The notes under the pieces were generated by a model, which saw only the letters and a list, made by a program, of their open reading frames with translations, did not search any database and was not told where the DNA came from. The position numbers were made by a program, and so were the translations under genes. Positions 1 to 6,864 of a stretch of 7,730 nucleotides of DNA are shown piece by piece (within the stretch, counting starts at the first letter, position 1; each line of letters starts with the position of its first letter). The stretch spans positions 1 to 7,730 of the forward strand of contig DUVG01000042.1 in assembly GCA_012841175.1 (NCBI GenBank). The letters are read 5' to 3'. The DNA is from Clostridium sp. (GTDB taxonomy: Bacteria; Bacillota; Clostridia; Acetivibrionales; Acetivibrionaceae).

Positions 1-348
1 AATAACGTAATACCCCACTGGTACAATTTAAACAGAAAGCAGCTAATTAATCTTGCATCTAGTAAAAATATAGAAGAGTTTAAGGATATTATATCAAAAA
101 CAAGATATATAAAAATTTTTAAATCAGAAGAAGAATCTATGTGGGAAATTAATTATATGTACTTTTTATATAGATTATATAAAAAACAGCTTTACAACGG
201 AAACTACAATTTTGGTACATTTATAGGATATCTTCGCCTTAAAGAATTGGATATAAAAAATATCATTACAATTATTGAAGGAATAAAATATAATCTACCA
301 AAAGAAGAAATAAAAAAATTTATTGTAGCACATTGGGATGAGGTGTAA
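1..348 (+). CDS. ntpC: V-type ATPase subunit C, C-terminal part (5' end outside window)
   Basis: The reading frame is open from the first base and ends at TAA 346-348, giving 115 residues of a protein that is normally about 330. In the rotary V-type ATPase, subunit C (the AC39/d family) is the funnel-shaped socket that joins the D/F axle to the membrane ring of subunit K. The family is recognisable near the C-terminus from the stretch YLRLKELDIKNI, followed by IIEGIKYNLPKEEIKKFI, which is the typical end of this all-helical protein. An ATG at 139 lies inside the gene and is not the start, because the upstream codons in the same frame continue the family pattern (residues HWYNLNRKQLINLASSKN). 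The stop lies four bases before the start of ntpI, and its last codons contain the ntpI ribosome binding site, so the two genes are probably translationally coupled. Function is assigned from family resemblance and operon context. Confidence 0.88.
   Translation, partial: NNVIPHWYNLNRKQLINLASSKNIEEFKDIISKTRYIKIFKSEEESMWEINYMYFLYRLYKKQLYNGNYNFGTFIGYLRLKELDIKNIITIIEGIKYNLPKEEIKKFIVAHWDEV
340..345 (+). promoter_or_regulatory. Ribosome binding site that fixes the ntpI start
   Basis: GAGGTG at 340-345 lies seven bases before the ATG at 353. The earlier in-frame ATG at 338 sits just upstream of and overlapping this site, and has no comparable purine-rich motif at the right distance. I therefore place the start of ntpI at 353. 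The site lies within the last codons of ntpC. Confidence 0.7.
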
Positions 349-352
349 TATC

Positions 353-2266
353 ATGTCTATATTGAAAATGAAATTTATAAATATTGTGGGACCAAAAGAC
401 CAATTTGATGATTTTGTATCAAATCACATAGTAAATAGTGGCATTCAGCTTGAATATGCTCTTGGAATTTTAGATGGCATTAAAGGGCTTTCACCTTATA
501 GTGATGATAATTCCCATTCTGCACTAATTAAAAGGTGTTCTTCCCTTTTAGAGTCCATGGGTATTAATAAAAAGGATTTTGTCCCTACCTGTGAAAATAT
601 AGAGTTTATGCCTTCTGATGATACTTTTAAACAATTGGACTTACTTGAAAATAAACTTGAAAGTCTGATGCTTAAGAAAAATGAAATCAAACAACAGCTA
701 GAAGAAAGCTTTCACGTTAAAGGACAGCTTGAATTGTTGTCAAATGTTGATGTGGATTTAAATAGCTTTTTTAACTTTGAGTTTATTAAATTTCGTTTTG
801 GTAAAATGCCAAAAAAAAGCTTTGAACAATTGCAATTGTATTTAGACGAAATGAATTGTATTTTATTCCCAGTTTCAAGTGATAAGGAAAACGTTTGGGT
901 AATATATTTTACACCTGAAATATATTGGGAAAAGGTGGATGGTATCTTATCTTCTCTATACTTTGAGCGTACTAGAATCCCAAGTGATTTAAAAGGTACC
1001 CCTGCTGAGGCTTTAGCTTTATTAGAGGAAAAGATATCTTTTTTAGAACAAAAATTAGAAAATATAAAAAAAGACATTGATACATTTATTTCTGAAAATA
1101 CTGAAAAAGTCATTGATATTTTTAATTCTTTTCAAAAATTAAACTGTATTTGTGAAATAAAAAAATATGTTGCTCAAACCAAAGACTCTTTTTATATTTT
1201 AGGATGGATTCCAAAAAAAGAACTAGAGCAGCTTATACCTGTGTTTGAGGAGTATAAAGATATAGGCTTTGTTGTTGAAGAACCTGATATGGTTAAACAT
1301 GCCAAACCACCTACAGAGCTGAAAAATCATCGTATTTTCCGTCCATTTGAATCTTTGGTTAAAATGTATGGACTTCCTTCATACAACGAAATTGATCCAA
1401 CCACTTTTGTTGCTATAACTTACTTTATAATGTTTGGATTAATGTTTGGAGACGTTGGACAAGGATTGGTTCTGTTTTTGTTAGGGTTTATTTTAATGAA
1501 AAAGAAAATTCAACTTGGTGGAGTAATCATGGGTGCAAGCATTTCATCTATACTTTTTGGATTTTTGTATGGAAGTGTATTTGGTTTTGAAGACTGGATT
1601 CCTCATCTTTGGATGGCCCCTATGCAAAACATAAATCAATTTCTTATTTTTGGCGTAATTGTAGGGCTGATACTTATTTCATTATCTATGATTTTGAACA
1701 TTATTAATGGTATAAAATCTAAAAATATTGCACGAGTTTTATTTGATAAAAATGGACTTGCAGGAGTTACTTTTTATTGGCTGATTATTTTCTTCGTGCT
1801 ATACTTTTTAAGTACAGGAAAAATGTTTGTATCAATAGGATTTATTGCCTTATGTCTGCTTTTACCGCTAATAGTTATATTTTTAAAGGAACCTATAGAA
1901 AATTTCCTGCATAAAAGAGAATTTTGGCCTGAAAATAAAGGTGGTTTTTTTGTTGAAACATTTTTTGAACTATTTGAAACAGTTATGTCATTTGCAAGTA
2001 ATACAATATCATTTATAAGACTTAGTGCATTTGCATTAAACCATGCTGGACTTTTTATGGCTGTTTTAATGCTATCAAAGATGGCAAAAGGTTTTGGAAG
2101 TGTTGTGACAATTATTATAGGAAATTTACTTATTATGGGATTAGAAGGATTAATTGTAGGAATTCAGGCACTACGCCTTGAATACTATGAGCTATTTGGA
2201 AGGTTTTTTACAGGTGGAGGCAGAAGCTACCATCCTTTAAAAAATAAAAACATATTGTATAAATAA
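353..2266 (+). CDS. ntpI: V-type ATPase subunit I (membrane stator, a-subunit)
   Basis: This 637-residue protein is the stator subunit I (eukaryotic a). It forms the two ion half-channels against the rotating K ring and anchors the peripheral stalks. The length is normal for the family (about 640-670). The first ~350 residues are soluble, with charged helical and coiled-coil stretches (for example around 85-115 and 220-255). The rest is membrane-embedded, with roughly seven to eight hydrophobic segments. Family motifs are FGLMFGDVGQG at 361-371, ISFIRLSAFALNHAG with Arg556, and a C-terminal ALRLEYYELFGRFF with Arg608, followed by GGGRSYHPL. Arg556 corresponds by motif to the essential ion-channel arginine of the family (yeast Vph1 Arg735); Arg608 lies in the second conserved arginine helix. 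The start at 353 is preferred over 338 because of the GAGGTG site at 340-345. The next gene encodes its direct partner, K. Confidence 0.95.
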   Translation: MSILKMKFINIVGPKDQFDDFVSNHIVNSGIQLEYALGILDGIKGLSPYSDDNSHSALIKRCSSLLESMGINKKDFVPTCENIEFMPSDDTFKQLDLLENKLESLMLKKNEIKQQLEESFHVKGQLELLSNVDVDLNSFFNFEFIKFRFGKMPKKSFEQLQLYLDEMNCILFPVSSDKENVWVIYFTPEIYWEKVDGILSSLYFERTRIPSDLKGTPAEALALLEEKISFLEQKLENIKKDIDTFISENTEKVIDIFNSFQKLNCICEIKKYVAQTKDSFYILGWIPKKELEQLIPVFEEYKDIGFVVEEPDMVKHAKPPTELKNHRIFRPFESLVKMYGLPSYNEIDPTTFVAITYFIMFGLMFGDVGQGLVLFLLGFILMKKKIQLGGVIMGASISSILFGFLYGSVFGFEDWIPHLWMAPMQNINQFLIFGVIVGLILISLSMILNIINGIKSKNIARVLFDKNGLAGVTFYWLIIFFVLYFLSTGKMFVSIGFIALCLLLPLIVIFLKEPIENFLHKREFWPENKGGFFVETFFELFETVMSFASNTISFIRLSAFALNHAGLFMAVLMLSKMAKGFGSVVTIIIGNLLIMGLEGLIVGIQALRLEYYELFGRFFTGGGRSYHPLKNKNILYK

Positions 2267-2273
2267 CAAAAGC

Positions 2274-2280
2274 AGGAGGG
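2274..2280 (+). promoter_or_regulatory. Strong ribosome binding site of ntpK
   Basis: AGGAGGG lies eight bases before the ntpK ATG at 2289 and matches the full AGGAGG consensus. It is the best match of all the sites in the operon. That fits the need for many more copies of the ring proteolipid than of any other subunit, although the effect on translation is inferred. Confidence 0.7.
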
Positions 2281-2288
2281 TTTTTGTA

Positions 2289-2720
2289 ATGGAGTTTGTT
2301 TTAGGTTTTACAATTTTTATGGTTTTATTTATGGTAGGTTTGGGAATATATCAAATTAAAAAAGGTCTTTCAGGTAAAAACGCAAAAAAAATACTTGGTA
2401 TTAATGTTGTAGCTGTTTTTGGCTTGTTATTGTTTACAACAATATTAATATATTCAGGTTACATGCCTGTTTTTGCTGAAGGAACTGAAACAGCAAGTAT
2501 ACAGAGTGTAAATGGTCTTGGTCTTATAGCTGCTGCCCTTTCAACAGGTCTTGCCGCAATTGGTGCTGGAATTGCTGTTGCTGTCTCAAGCTCTGCTGCA
2601 CTAGGGGCAATAAGTGAAGATTCAAGTCTTCTTGGAAAAACCCTTATATTCGTTGGTCTTTCAGAAGGTATTGCTATTTATGGATTAATTGTTTCTATAT
2701 TAATTTTAGGAAGGCTTTAG
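2289..2720 (+). CDS. ntpK: V-type ATPase subunit K (rotor-ring proteolipid, c-subunit)
   Basis: The 143-residue product is the proteolipid that forms the rotating membrane ring and carries the transported ion. It has four hydrophobic segments, at about 2-21, 37-57, 76-105 and 115-141. The second hairpin is clearly c-type: a glycine- and alanine-rich helix (GLAAIGAGIAVAVSSSAALGAI), a short polar loop (SEDSSLLGK), and a last helix FVGLSEGIAIYGLIVSIL with the ion-binding carboxylate Glu126. The first hairpin lacks the glycine pattern and has no membrane carboxylate, so it is a degenerate repeat or a leader. Between the hairpins lies VFAEGTETAS, where residues 61-63 (V-F-A) resemble a signal-peptidase I site. 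Cleavage there would leave an 80-residue single-hairpin proteolipid. By ungapped alignment from memory to E. hirae NtpK, the sodium ligand Gln110 falls on Val97, and Gly127 follows the glutamate instead of Thr. This leans toward protons but does not prove it. Confidence 0.93.
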   Translation: MEFVLGFTIFMVLFMVGLGIYQIKKGLSGKNAKKILGINVVAVFGLLLFTTILIYSGYMPVFAEGTETASIQSVNGLGLIAAALSTGLAAIGAGIAVAVSSSAALGAISEDSSLLGKTLIFVGLSEGIAIYGLIVSILILGRL

Positions 2721-2724
2721 GATT

Positions 2725-3033
2725 ATGAAAATGTTTTTAATAAGTGACAATGTAGACACCCTTATAGGTCTGCGCTTAGCAGGTGTAAAAGGAGTCGTGG
2801 TTCACGAAAAAGAAGAAATAATTAAATCTTTTGAAAATGCTTTTAAAAATAAACAAATACAAGTTGTACTAATTACTGAAAAATTAGCTGATATTGTTTC
2901 TGACTTTATTTTAGATATAAGACTTAACAGAAGATATCCACTTATTGTAGAAATACCTGATAGACACGGAGCAAAAAAACCATCTGATTCAATATTGAAA
3001 TTCATTGAAGAATCAATGGGAATTAAGTCTTGA
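2725..3033 (+). CDS. ntpF: V-type ATPase subunit F (central stalk)
   Basis: This is a 102-residue soluble protein, the usual size for subunit F. F binds subunit D and forms part of the rotating central stalk. In E. hirae nomenclature the equivalent protein is called NtpG. Family features are the N-terminal MKMFLISDNVDTLIGLRLAG, the strand VVLITEKLADIV, and PLIVEIPDRHG near residues 75-85, consistent with the Rossmann-like F fold. The gene starts four bases after the ntpK stop. The likely ribosome binding site, AGGAAGG (2708-2714), lies within the last codons of ntpK, ten bases from the ATG at 2725. A second in-frame ATG at 2731 would remove only two residues and cannot be excluded. The tight spacing suggests coupling to ntpK translation. 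Confidence 0.93.
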   Translation: MKMFLISDNVDTLIGLRLAGVKGVVVHEKEEIIKSFENAFKNKQIQVVLITEKLADIVSDFILDIRLNRRYPLIVEIPDRHGAKKPSDSILKFIEESMGIKS

Positions 3034-3044
3034 GGTGATATGTT

Positions 3045-3638
3045 ATGGCTACTATAGATGAAAAACTAGAACATTTTAATAAAGTGGCTTTAGAAGAAGC
3101 TGCAAAAAAAAGAGATGAAATTTTGCAACAAATGAAAAAAGAAAAAGAGGCTTTGATAAATCAAAAAAGAGAAGAATTTCAAGTTCAGGCACAAGAATTT
3201 TTAAAAGCAGAACTTCAATATATAGAAAAAGAAAAAAACGAGATTATTTCAAAGGCCTTTTTAGAGGCAAGAGAACTTGTATCTAAAAAAAGAGAAGAAA
3301 TAAAGAAAAGTGTATTCGATGAGATAGAGGAAAAAATAAAAAATTTTGTAAGAAGTGACCACTATAAAGAATATCTTTTAAACTTGATAACTAAGTCTTG
3401 TAAATTAGCAGGAGAAGGAGAACTTATAGTACTATTGAGAGAAAAAGATATAAATTTGGTTTCAGAAGAAGTATCAAAACTTCCTCTAAAAATTTCTCTT
3501 AAAGCAAAAGATGAAGTTTTTGGAGGATGTAAGGTAATTAATAAATCCTTAAACACTTTTATTGATAATACAATATCTAAAAAAATTAAAGAATCTATGG
3601 ACAAATTCTTTGAGATAAGTTGTCTTAGAATAGACTAA
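3045..3638 (+). CDS. ntpE: V-type ATPase subunit E (peripheral stalk)
   Basis: This 197-residue protein is subunit E, one strand of the peripheral stalk that holds the A3B3 head still against subunit I. The first ~105 residues form a long, highly charged helix rich in Lys, Glu and Gln, as expected for the right-handed coiled coil of the stalk. The C-terminal half is a globular alpha/beta domain with the family features GELIVLL, FGGCKVINKSLNTFIDNT (near 160-176) and a final amphipathic helix KKIKESMDKFFE. The ribosome binding site is AGGTGA at 3033-3038, overlapping the ntpF stop, six bases from the ATG at 3045. An out-of-frame ATG at 3040 gives only five codons before a stop. Its coiled-coil partner (G/H) is not encoded in the window. 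The assignment rests on domain layout, length and operon position, since E sequences are poorly conserved. Confidence 0.9.
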   Translation: MATIDEKLEHFNKVALEEAAKKRDEILQQMKKEKEALINQKREEFQVQAQEFLKAELQYIEKEKNEIISKAFLEARELVSKKREEIKKSVFDEIEEKIKNFVRSDHYKEYLLNLITKSCKLAGEGELIVLLREKDINLVSEEVSKLPLKISLKAKDEVFGGCKVINKSLNTFIDNTISKKIKESMDKFFEISCLRID

Positions 3639-3642
3639 AAGT

Positions 3643-3648
3643 AGGTGA
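3643..3648 (+). promoter_or_regulatory. Ribosome binding site supporting the TTG start of ntpA
   Basis: AGGTGA at 3643-3648 is seven bases before the TTG at 3656. No ATG or GTG lies in frame between this site and the conserved N-terminal barrel. The next in-frame ATG, near 3743, would remove part of the barrel. The site therefore decides for a TTG initiation codon. Confidence 0.72.
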
Positions 3649-3655
3649 CTTAGAT

Positions 3656-5440
3656 TTGGTTAAATCAGATATTCAAAAAAAGGGATATATTCATAGCATT
3701 AACGGTCCTGTAATAACTGCAAAGGGCAATGTTTTTTTTAAAATGCGTGAAATTGTCCTTGTAGGAAATGAAAAATTAATAGGAGAAGTTATTGAGTTAA
3801 AAAATGATTTCGCAATTATTCAAGTGCATGAAGTTACAACAGGTCTTGCTCCAGGTGAACCTGTTGTGCCTACAGGAAAGCCTCTTTCCTTAACCCTTGC
3901 CCCTGGCATAATTGGGAATATTTTTGATGGAATTCAGCGTCCTCTTAAAACAGCATCTGAAAAATTTGGAGTCTTTATTGAAAGAGGTATATCCATCCCT
4001 CCTCTTGATGACAAAAAAAAGTGGCCCGTTCACATTAAAGTAAAGGCTGGGGATGCTATAACTTCTGGTATGGTCTTTGCCGAAGTACAAGAAACTTCTC
4101 TTATAATGCACAAAGTCATGGTTCCCTATGGAATAGAGGGTAAAGTATCAAATGTTGTTACTGATGGATACTATACAATAAATGATACATTAATAGAGGT
4201 AATTTCAAAGGATAATAAAACCCATCATCTACCCATGGCTCAGGAGTGGTGCGTTAGAGAAGCAAGACCTTATAATAAAAGACTTCTTGTAGACAGACCT
4301 CTTGTCACAGGACAAAGGGTTATAGACTCCCTCTTCCCTATGGCAAAAGGTGGGGCTGCTGCCATTCCTGGAAGTTTTGGCACTGGTAAAACAATGACAC
4401 AGCACCAACTTGCCAAATGGTGTGATGCAGACATTATTATTTACGTAGGCTGTGGTGAGCGTGGAAATGAAATGACTGAGATTTTGGAAGAATTCCCTAA
4501 GCTTATTGACCCTAAAAGCGGTAAGTCATTAATGGAGAGAACAGTACTTATTGCAAACACTTCTGATATGCCTGTTGCTGCCCGTGAAGCTTCAATATAC
4601 ACAGGAGTTACAATGGCTGAGTACTACAGGGATATGGGATATGATGTGGCAATAATGGTTGATTCAACTTCAAGATGGGCAGAAGCATTGAGGGAGATTT
4701 CTGGAAGGCTTGAAGAAATGCCCGCTGAAGAAGGATTTCCAGCATATCTGTCCTCTAGACTTTCTGAATTTTATGGACGTGCTGGGAGAGTGGTTAACCT
4801 AAATAATACAACTGGATCTGTATCAATAATTGGTGCAGTCTCTCCCCAAAGTGGGGATTTTTCTGAACCTGTAACACAAAACACAAAACGTTATATAAGA
4901 TGTTTTTGGGGTCTTGATAGAAGTCTTGCATACTCTAGACACTACCCTGCTATAAATTGGCTTTCTAGTTATAGTGAATACATTAACCCCCTATCTTCCT
5001 GGTATAAAGAAAATGTAAATAATTCTTTTGTCTCATATCGAAATGAAATTATAAAAATATTGCAGGAAGAAAATAGTTTTAAAGAAATAGTAAAACTTGT
5101 GGGAGGCGACATACTTCCTGACAATCAAAAACTTATTCTTGAAATAGGAAGAGTAATACGTCTAAGTTTTCTTCAGCAAGATGCCTTTCATCCTGTTGAC
5201 ACCTTTGTACCGCTACAAAAACAGTATTTAATGATGGATATAATTTTATTTTTATATAATAAATGCTTAGAACTTTTAAATGCAAAATTCCCTATTTCTC
5301 TTATTAAAGAAACAGGTGTTTTTGAAGAAATCATTAAAATTAAGTACACCATATCAAATGATGACTTTTATGGGTTTGAGATTTTAAAGCAAAAAATTAA
5401 AAAAGAGTTAGGCCAGCTTTTGGCAAATTATAAGGAGTAA
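3656..5440 (+). CDS. ntpA: V-type ATPase subunit A (catalytic)
   Basis: Subunit A carries the catalytic nucleotide sites of the A3B3 head and couples ATP hydrolysis or synthesis to rotation. The 594-residue length is typical (about 575-600). In order, there is an N-terminal beta barrel (about 10-75, GYIHSINGPVITAKG), the non-homologous insert of A subunits (about 110-190), the nucleotide-binding domain and a C-terminal helical bundle. The P-loop GSFGTGKT is at 239-246 with Lys245. The catalytic glutamate Glu268 lies in GCGERGNEMTE, and the Walker B aspartate Asp336 in AIMVDSTSRWAEA. EPVTQNTKRY and PAINWLSSYSEY are further family signatures. The start is TTG at 3656, supported by AGGTGA seven bases upstream. 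Ser240 replaces the Pro or Gly I expect in this P-loop, and Ser399 replaces Gly in VSPQGGDFSEP. Both changes look tolerable because all catalytic residues are kept. Confidence 0.97.
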   Translation: MVKSDIQKKGYIHSINGPVITAKGNVFFKMREIVLVGNEKLIGEVIELKNDFAIIQVHEVTTGLAPGEPVVPTGKPLSLTLAPGIIGNIFDGIQRPLKTASEKFGVFIERGISIPPLDDKKKWPVHIKVKAGDAITSGMVFAEVQETSLIMHKVMVPYGIEGKVSNVVTDGYYTINDTLIEVISKDNKTHHLPMAQEWCVREARPYNKRLLVDRPLVTGQRVIDSLFPMAKGGAAAIPGSFGTGKTMTQHQLAKWCDADIIIYVGCGERGNEMTEILEEFPKLIDPKSGKSLMERTVLIANTSDMPVAAREASIYTGVTMAEYYRDMGYDVAIMVDSTSRWAEALREISGRLEEMPAEEGFPAYLSSRLSEFYGRAGRVVNLNNTTGSVSIIGAVSPQSGDFSEPVTQNTKRYIRCFWGLDRSLAYSRHYPAINWLSSYSEYINPLSSWYKENVNNSFVSYRNEIIKILQEENSFKEIVKLVGGDILPDNQKLILEIGRVIRLSFLQQDAFHPVDTFVPLQKQYLMMDIILFLYNKCLELLNAKFPISLIKETGVFEEIIKIKYTISNDDFYGFEILKQKIKKELGQLLANYKE

Positions 5441-5466
5441 TACAAAGATTTGAAAAAGGAGTAATA
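5432..5466 (+). repeat. Direct repeat of an 11-base Shine-Dalgarno-containing unit
   Basis: The sequence AAGGAGTAATA occurs exactly twice, at 5432-5442 and 5456-5466, a 24-base offset across the ntpA-ntpB junction. The second copy is the ribosome binding site of ntpB, with AAGGAG ending eight bases before ATG 5470. The first copy contains the ntpA stop codon and has no in-frame start at a useful distance, so it looks like a spare or standby site. The repeat itself is seen directly; any role is inferred. Confidence 0.6.
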
Positions 5467-5469
5467 TTT

Positions 5470-6849
5470 ATGCAGTTAGAATATATTGGAGCTAAGGAAA
5501 TTACAGGTCCTCTCATAATTCTTGATGGAATTAGTGGTATTTCTTATGATGAATTAGTAGAAATTAAAGTAGAGGGAGGCGTCAAACGTTTTGGAAAGGT
5601 AGTAGAAACATCTAAAGACTCTACCATTGTTCAGGTATTTGAAGGAACTCAGGGTCTTTCTTTGAATAATACAACTACACGTTTTTTAGGTCACCCTTTG
5701 CAATTGTCTCTATCTAAAGAAATTTTAGGAAGAATTTTTGATGGATTGGGGCGTCCAAAAGATGGGCTTGGTCCAATATATCCTGATGTAAAATGGGATG
5801 TTAATGGCAAACCTGTTAATCCAGTATCCAGAAAATATCCTAATAATTATATTAACACTGGTATTTCTACAATAGACGGACTTACAACACTTATAAGAGG
5901 ACAAAAACTTCCTATTTTTTCTGCAGATGGACTTCCTCATAATGAACTTGCTGAACAGTTGGTACGCCAAGCAAAACTTTCTGGTGAAAAGGAATCAAAT
6001 GTTGCCATTGTTTTTGCTGCCATCGGAGTAAACCACGATGTTGCAGAAACTTTTAAGAGGAGTTTTGAAGAAAGTGGAGTTTTTCAAAAAGTAGTTATGT
6101 TTTTAAACCTCTCTGATGACCCTTCTTCTGAAAGGATTGTTACTCCACGATGCGCTCTAACAGCTGCTGAATATATGGCATATGAATTGGAAATGCATGT
6201 TCTTGTAATACTTACAGACATGACCGCATATTGTGAATCTTTAAGAGAACTTTCCTCTTCAAGAGGAGAAATTCCCAGCCGAAAGGGATTCCCTGGCTAC
6301 ATGTATAGTGACCTAACTTCAATATATGAAAGGGCAGGTATGATAAAGGAGAAAAATGGCTCTATAACTCAAATACCTATACTTACCATGCCAAGTGATG
6401 ATATAACTCATCCCATACCAGACCTTACAGGATATATTACAGAAGGCCAAATTGTTCTTGACAGAAATCTCTATCTTAAGGGCATATATCCACCTATAAA
6501 TATTCTTCCCTCTCTTTCAAGACTTGTAAAAGATGGAACTGGAAAGGGAATAACTCGTGAAGACCACGGTGCCTGTGCAAGACAACTTTTTGCTTGCTAC
6601 TCAAAAGTACAAGAAGTGCGTTCTTTGGCATCTGTTATAGGTGAGGATGAGTTAAGCCCAATAGATAAACTGTACATGGAATTTGGAAGGACCTTTGAAA
6701 AAGAATTTGTCTCCCAGAGCATTGACGAAGACAGAACCATGGAACAAACACTTAATAAGGGCTGGGATATATTAGGTATACTTCCTAAAGAAGAATTGGA
6801 TAGGGTTGATTCAAAAATCCTTGATAAATATTATGTTCCAAGAAAGTAA
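5470..6849 (+). CDS. ntpB: V-type ATPase subunit B (non-catalytic)
   Basis: Subunit B alternates with A in the head and contributes the arginine finger to the catalytic site at the A-B interface. It has 459 residues, the normal length. It begins with a beta barrel (about 1-75), continues with LSKEILGRIFDGLGRPKDG, then the nucleotide-like domain. In place of a P-loop it has FSADGLPHNELAEQLVRQA (from about 150), the standard degenerate loop of B subunits, so it should not hydrolyse ATP. ITQIPILTMPSDDITHPIPD and LTGYITEGQIVLDR precede NILPSLSRL, where Arg351 matches the arginine finger of the family (Arg350 in E. hirae NtpB). The ribosome binding site is AAGGAG (5456-5461), eight bases before the ATG. 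It follows ntpA by 29 bases, the longest gap inside the operon, which contains the second copy of a short repeat. Confidence 0.97.
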   Translation: MQLEYIGAKEITGPLIILDGISGISYDELVEIKVEGGVKRFGKVVETSKDSTIVQVFEGTQGLSLNNTTTRFLGHPLQLSLSKEILGRIFDGLGRPKDGLGPIYPDVKWDVNGKPVNPVSRKYPNNYINTGISTIDGLTTLIRGQKLPIFSADGLPHNELAEQLVRQAKLSGEKESNVAIVFAAIGVNHDVAETFKRSFEESGVFQKVVMFLNLSDDPSSERIVTPRCALTAAEYMAYELEMHVLVILTDMTAYCESLRELSSSRGEIPSRKGFPGYMYSDLTSIYERAGMIKEKNGSITQIPILTMPSDDITHPIPDLTGYITEGQIVLDRNLYLKGIYPPINILPSLSRLVKDGTGKGITREDHGACARQLFACYSKVQEVRSLASVIGEDELSPIDKLYMEFGRTFEKEFVSQSIDEDRTMEQTLNKGWDILGILPKEELDRVDSKILDKYYVPRK

Positions 6850-6864
6850 AAGGAGAGTTTTAAA

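Noticed and set aside
139..348. A separate 69-residue gene at the left edge
   Set aside because: The same frame is open back to position 1 and the upstream codons match subunit C, so it is the tail of ntpC and not a small gene.
338..352. Upstream in-frame ATG as the ntpI start (adds MRCNI)
   Set aside because: It overlaps the ntpC end with no suitable ribosome binding site, while ATG 353 has GAGGTG at seven bases and begins the expected N-terminal pattern.
712..1113. Minus-strand ORF of 133 codons inside ntpI
   Set aside because: It has no family resemblance or ribosome binding site and lies opposite a well-supported gene. It is an antisense shadow of AT-rich coding sequence, as are the other minus-strand ORFs within ntpI, ntpF, ntpE, ntpA and ntpB.
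2235..2270. Possible internal promoter before ntpK (TATAAA-like at the end of ntpI)
   Set aside because: No -35 element lies at the right distance, and TATA-like strings are expected by chance at this base composition.
3040..3057. ATG at 3040 as a start near ntpE
   Set aside because: It gives five codons before a stop and is out of frame with ntpE. ATG 3045 has the ribosome binding site and the family protein.
5917..5955. Loss of the P-loop in ntpB as a sign of a broken gene
   Set aside because: The degenerate loop SADGLPHNEL is the normal form in non-catalytic B subunits.
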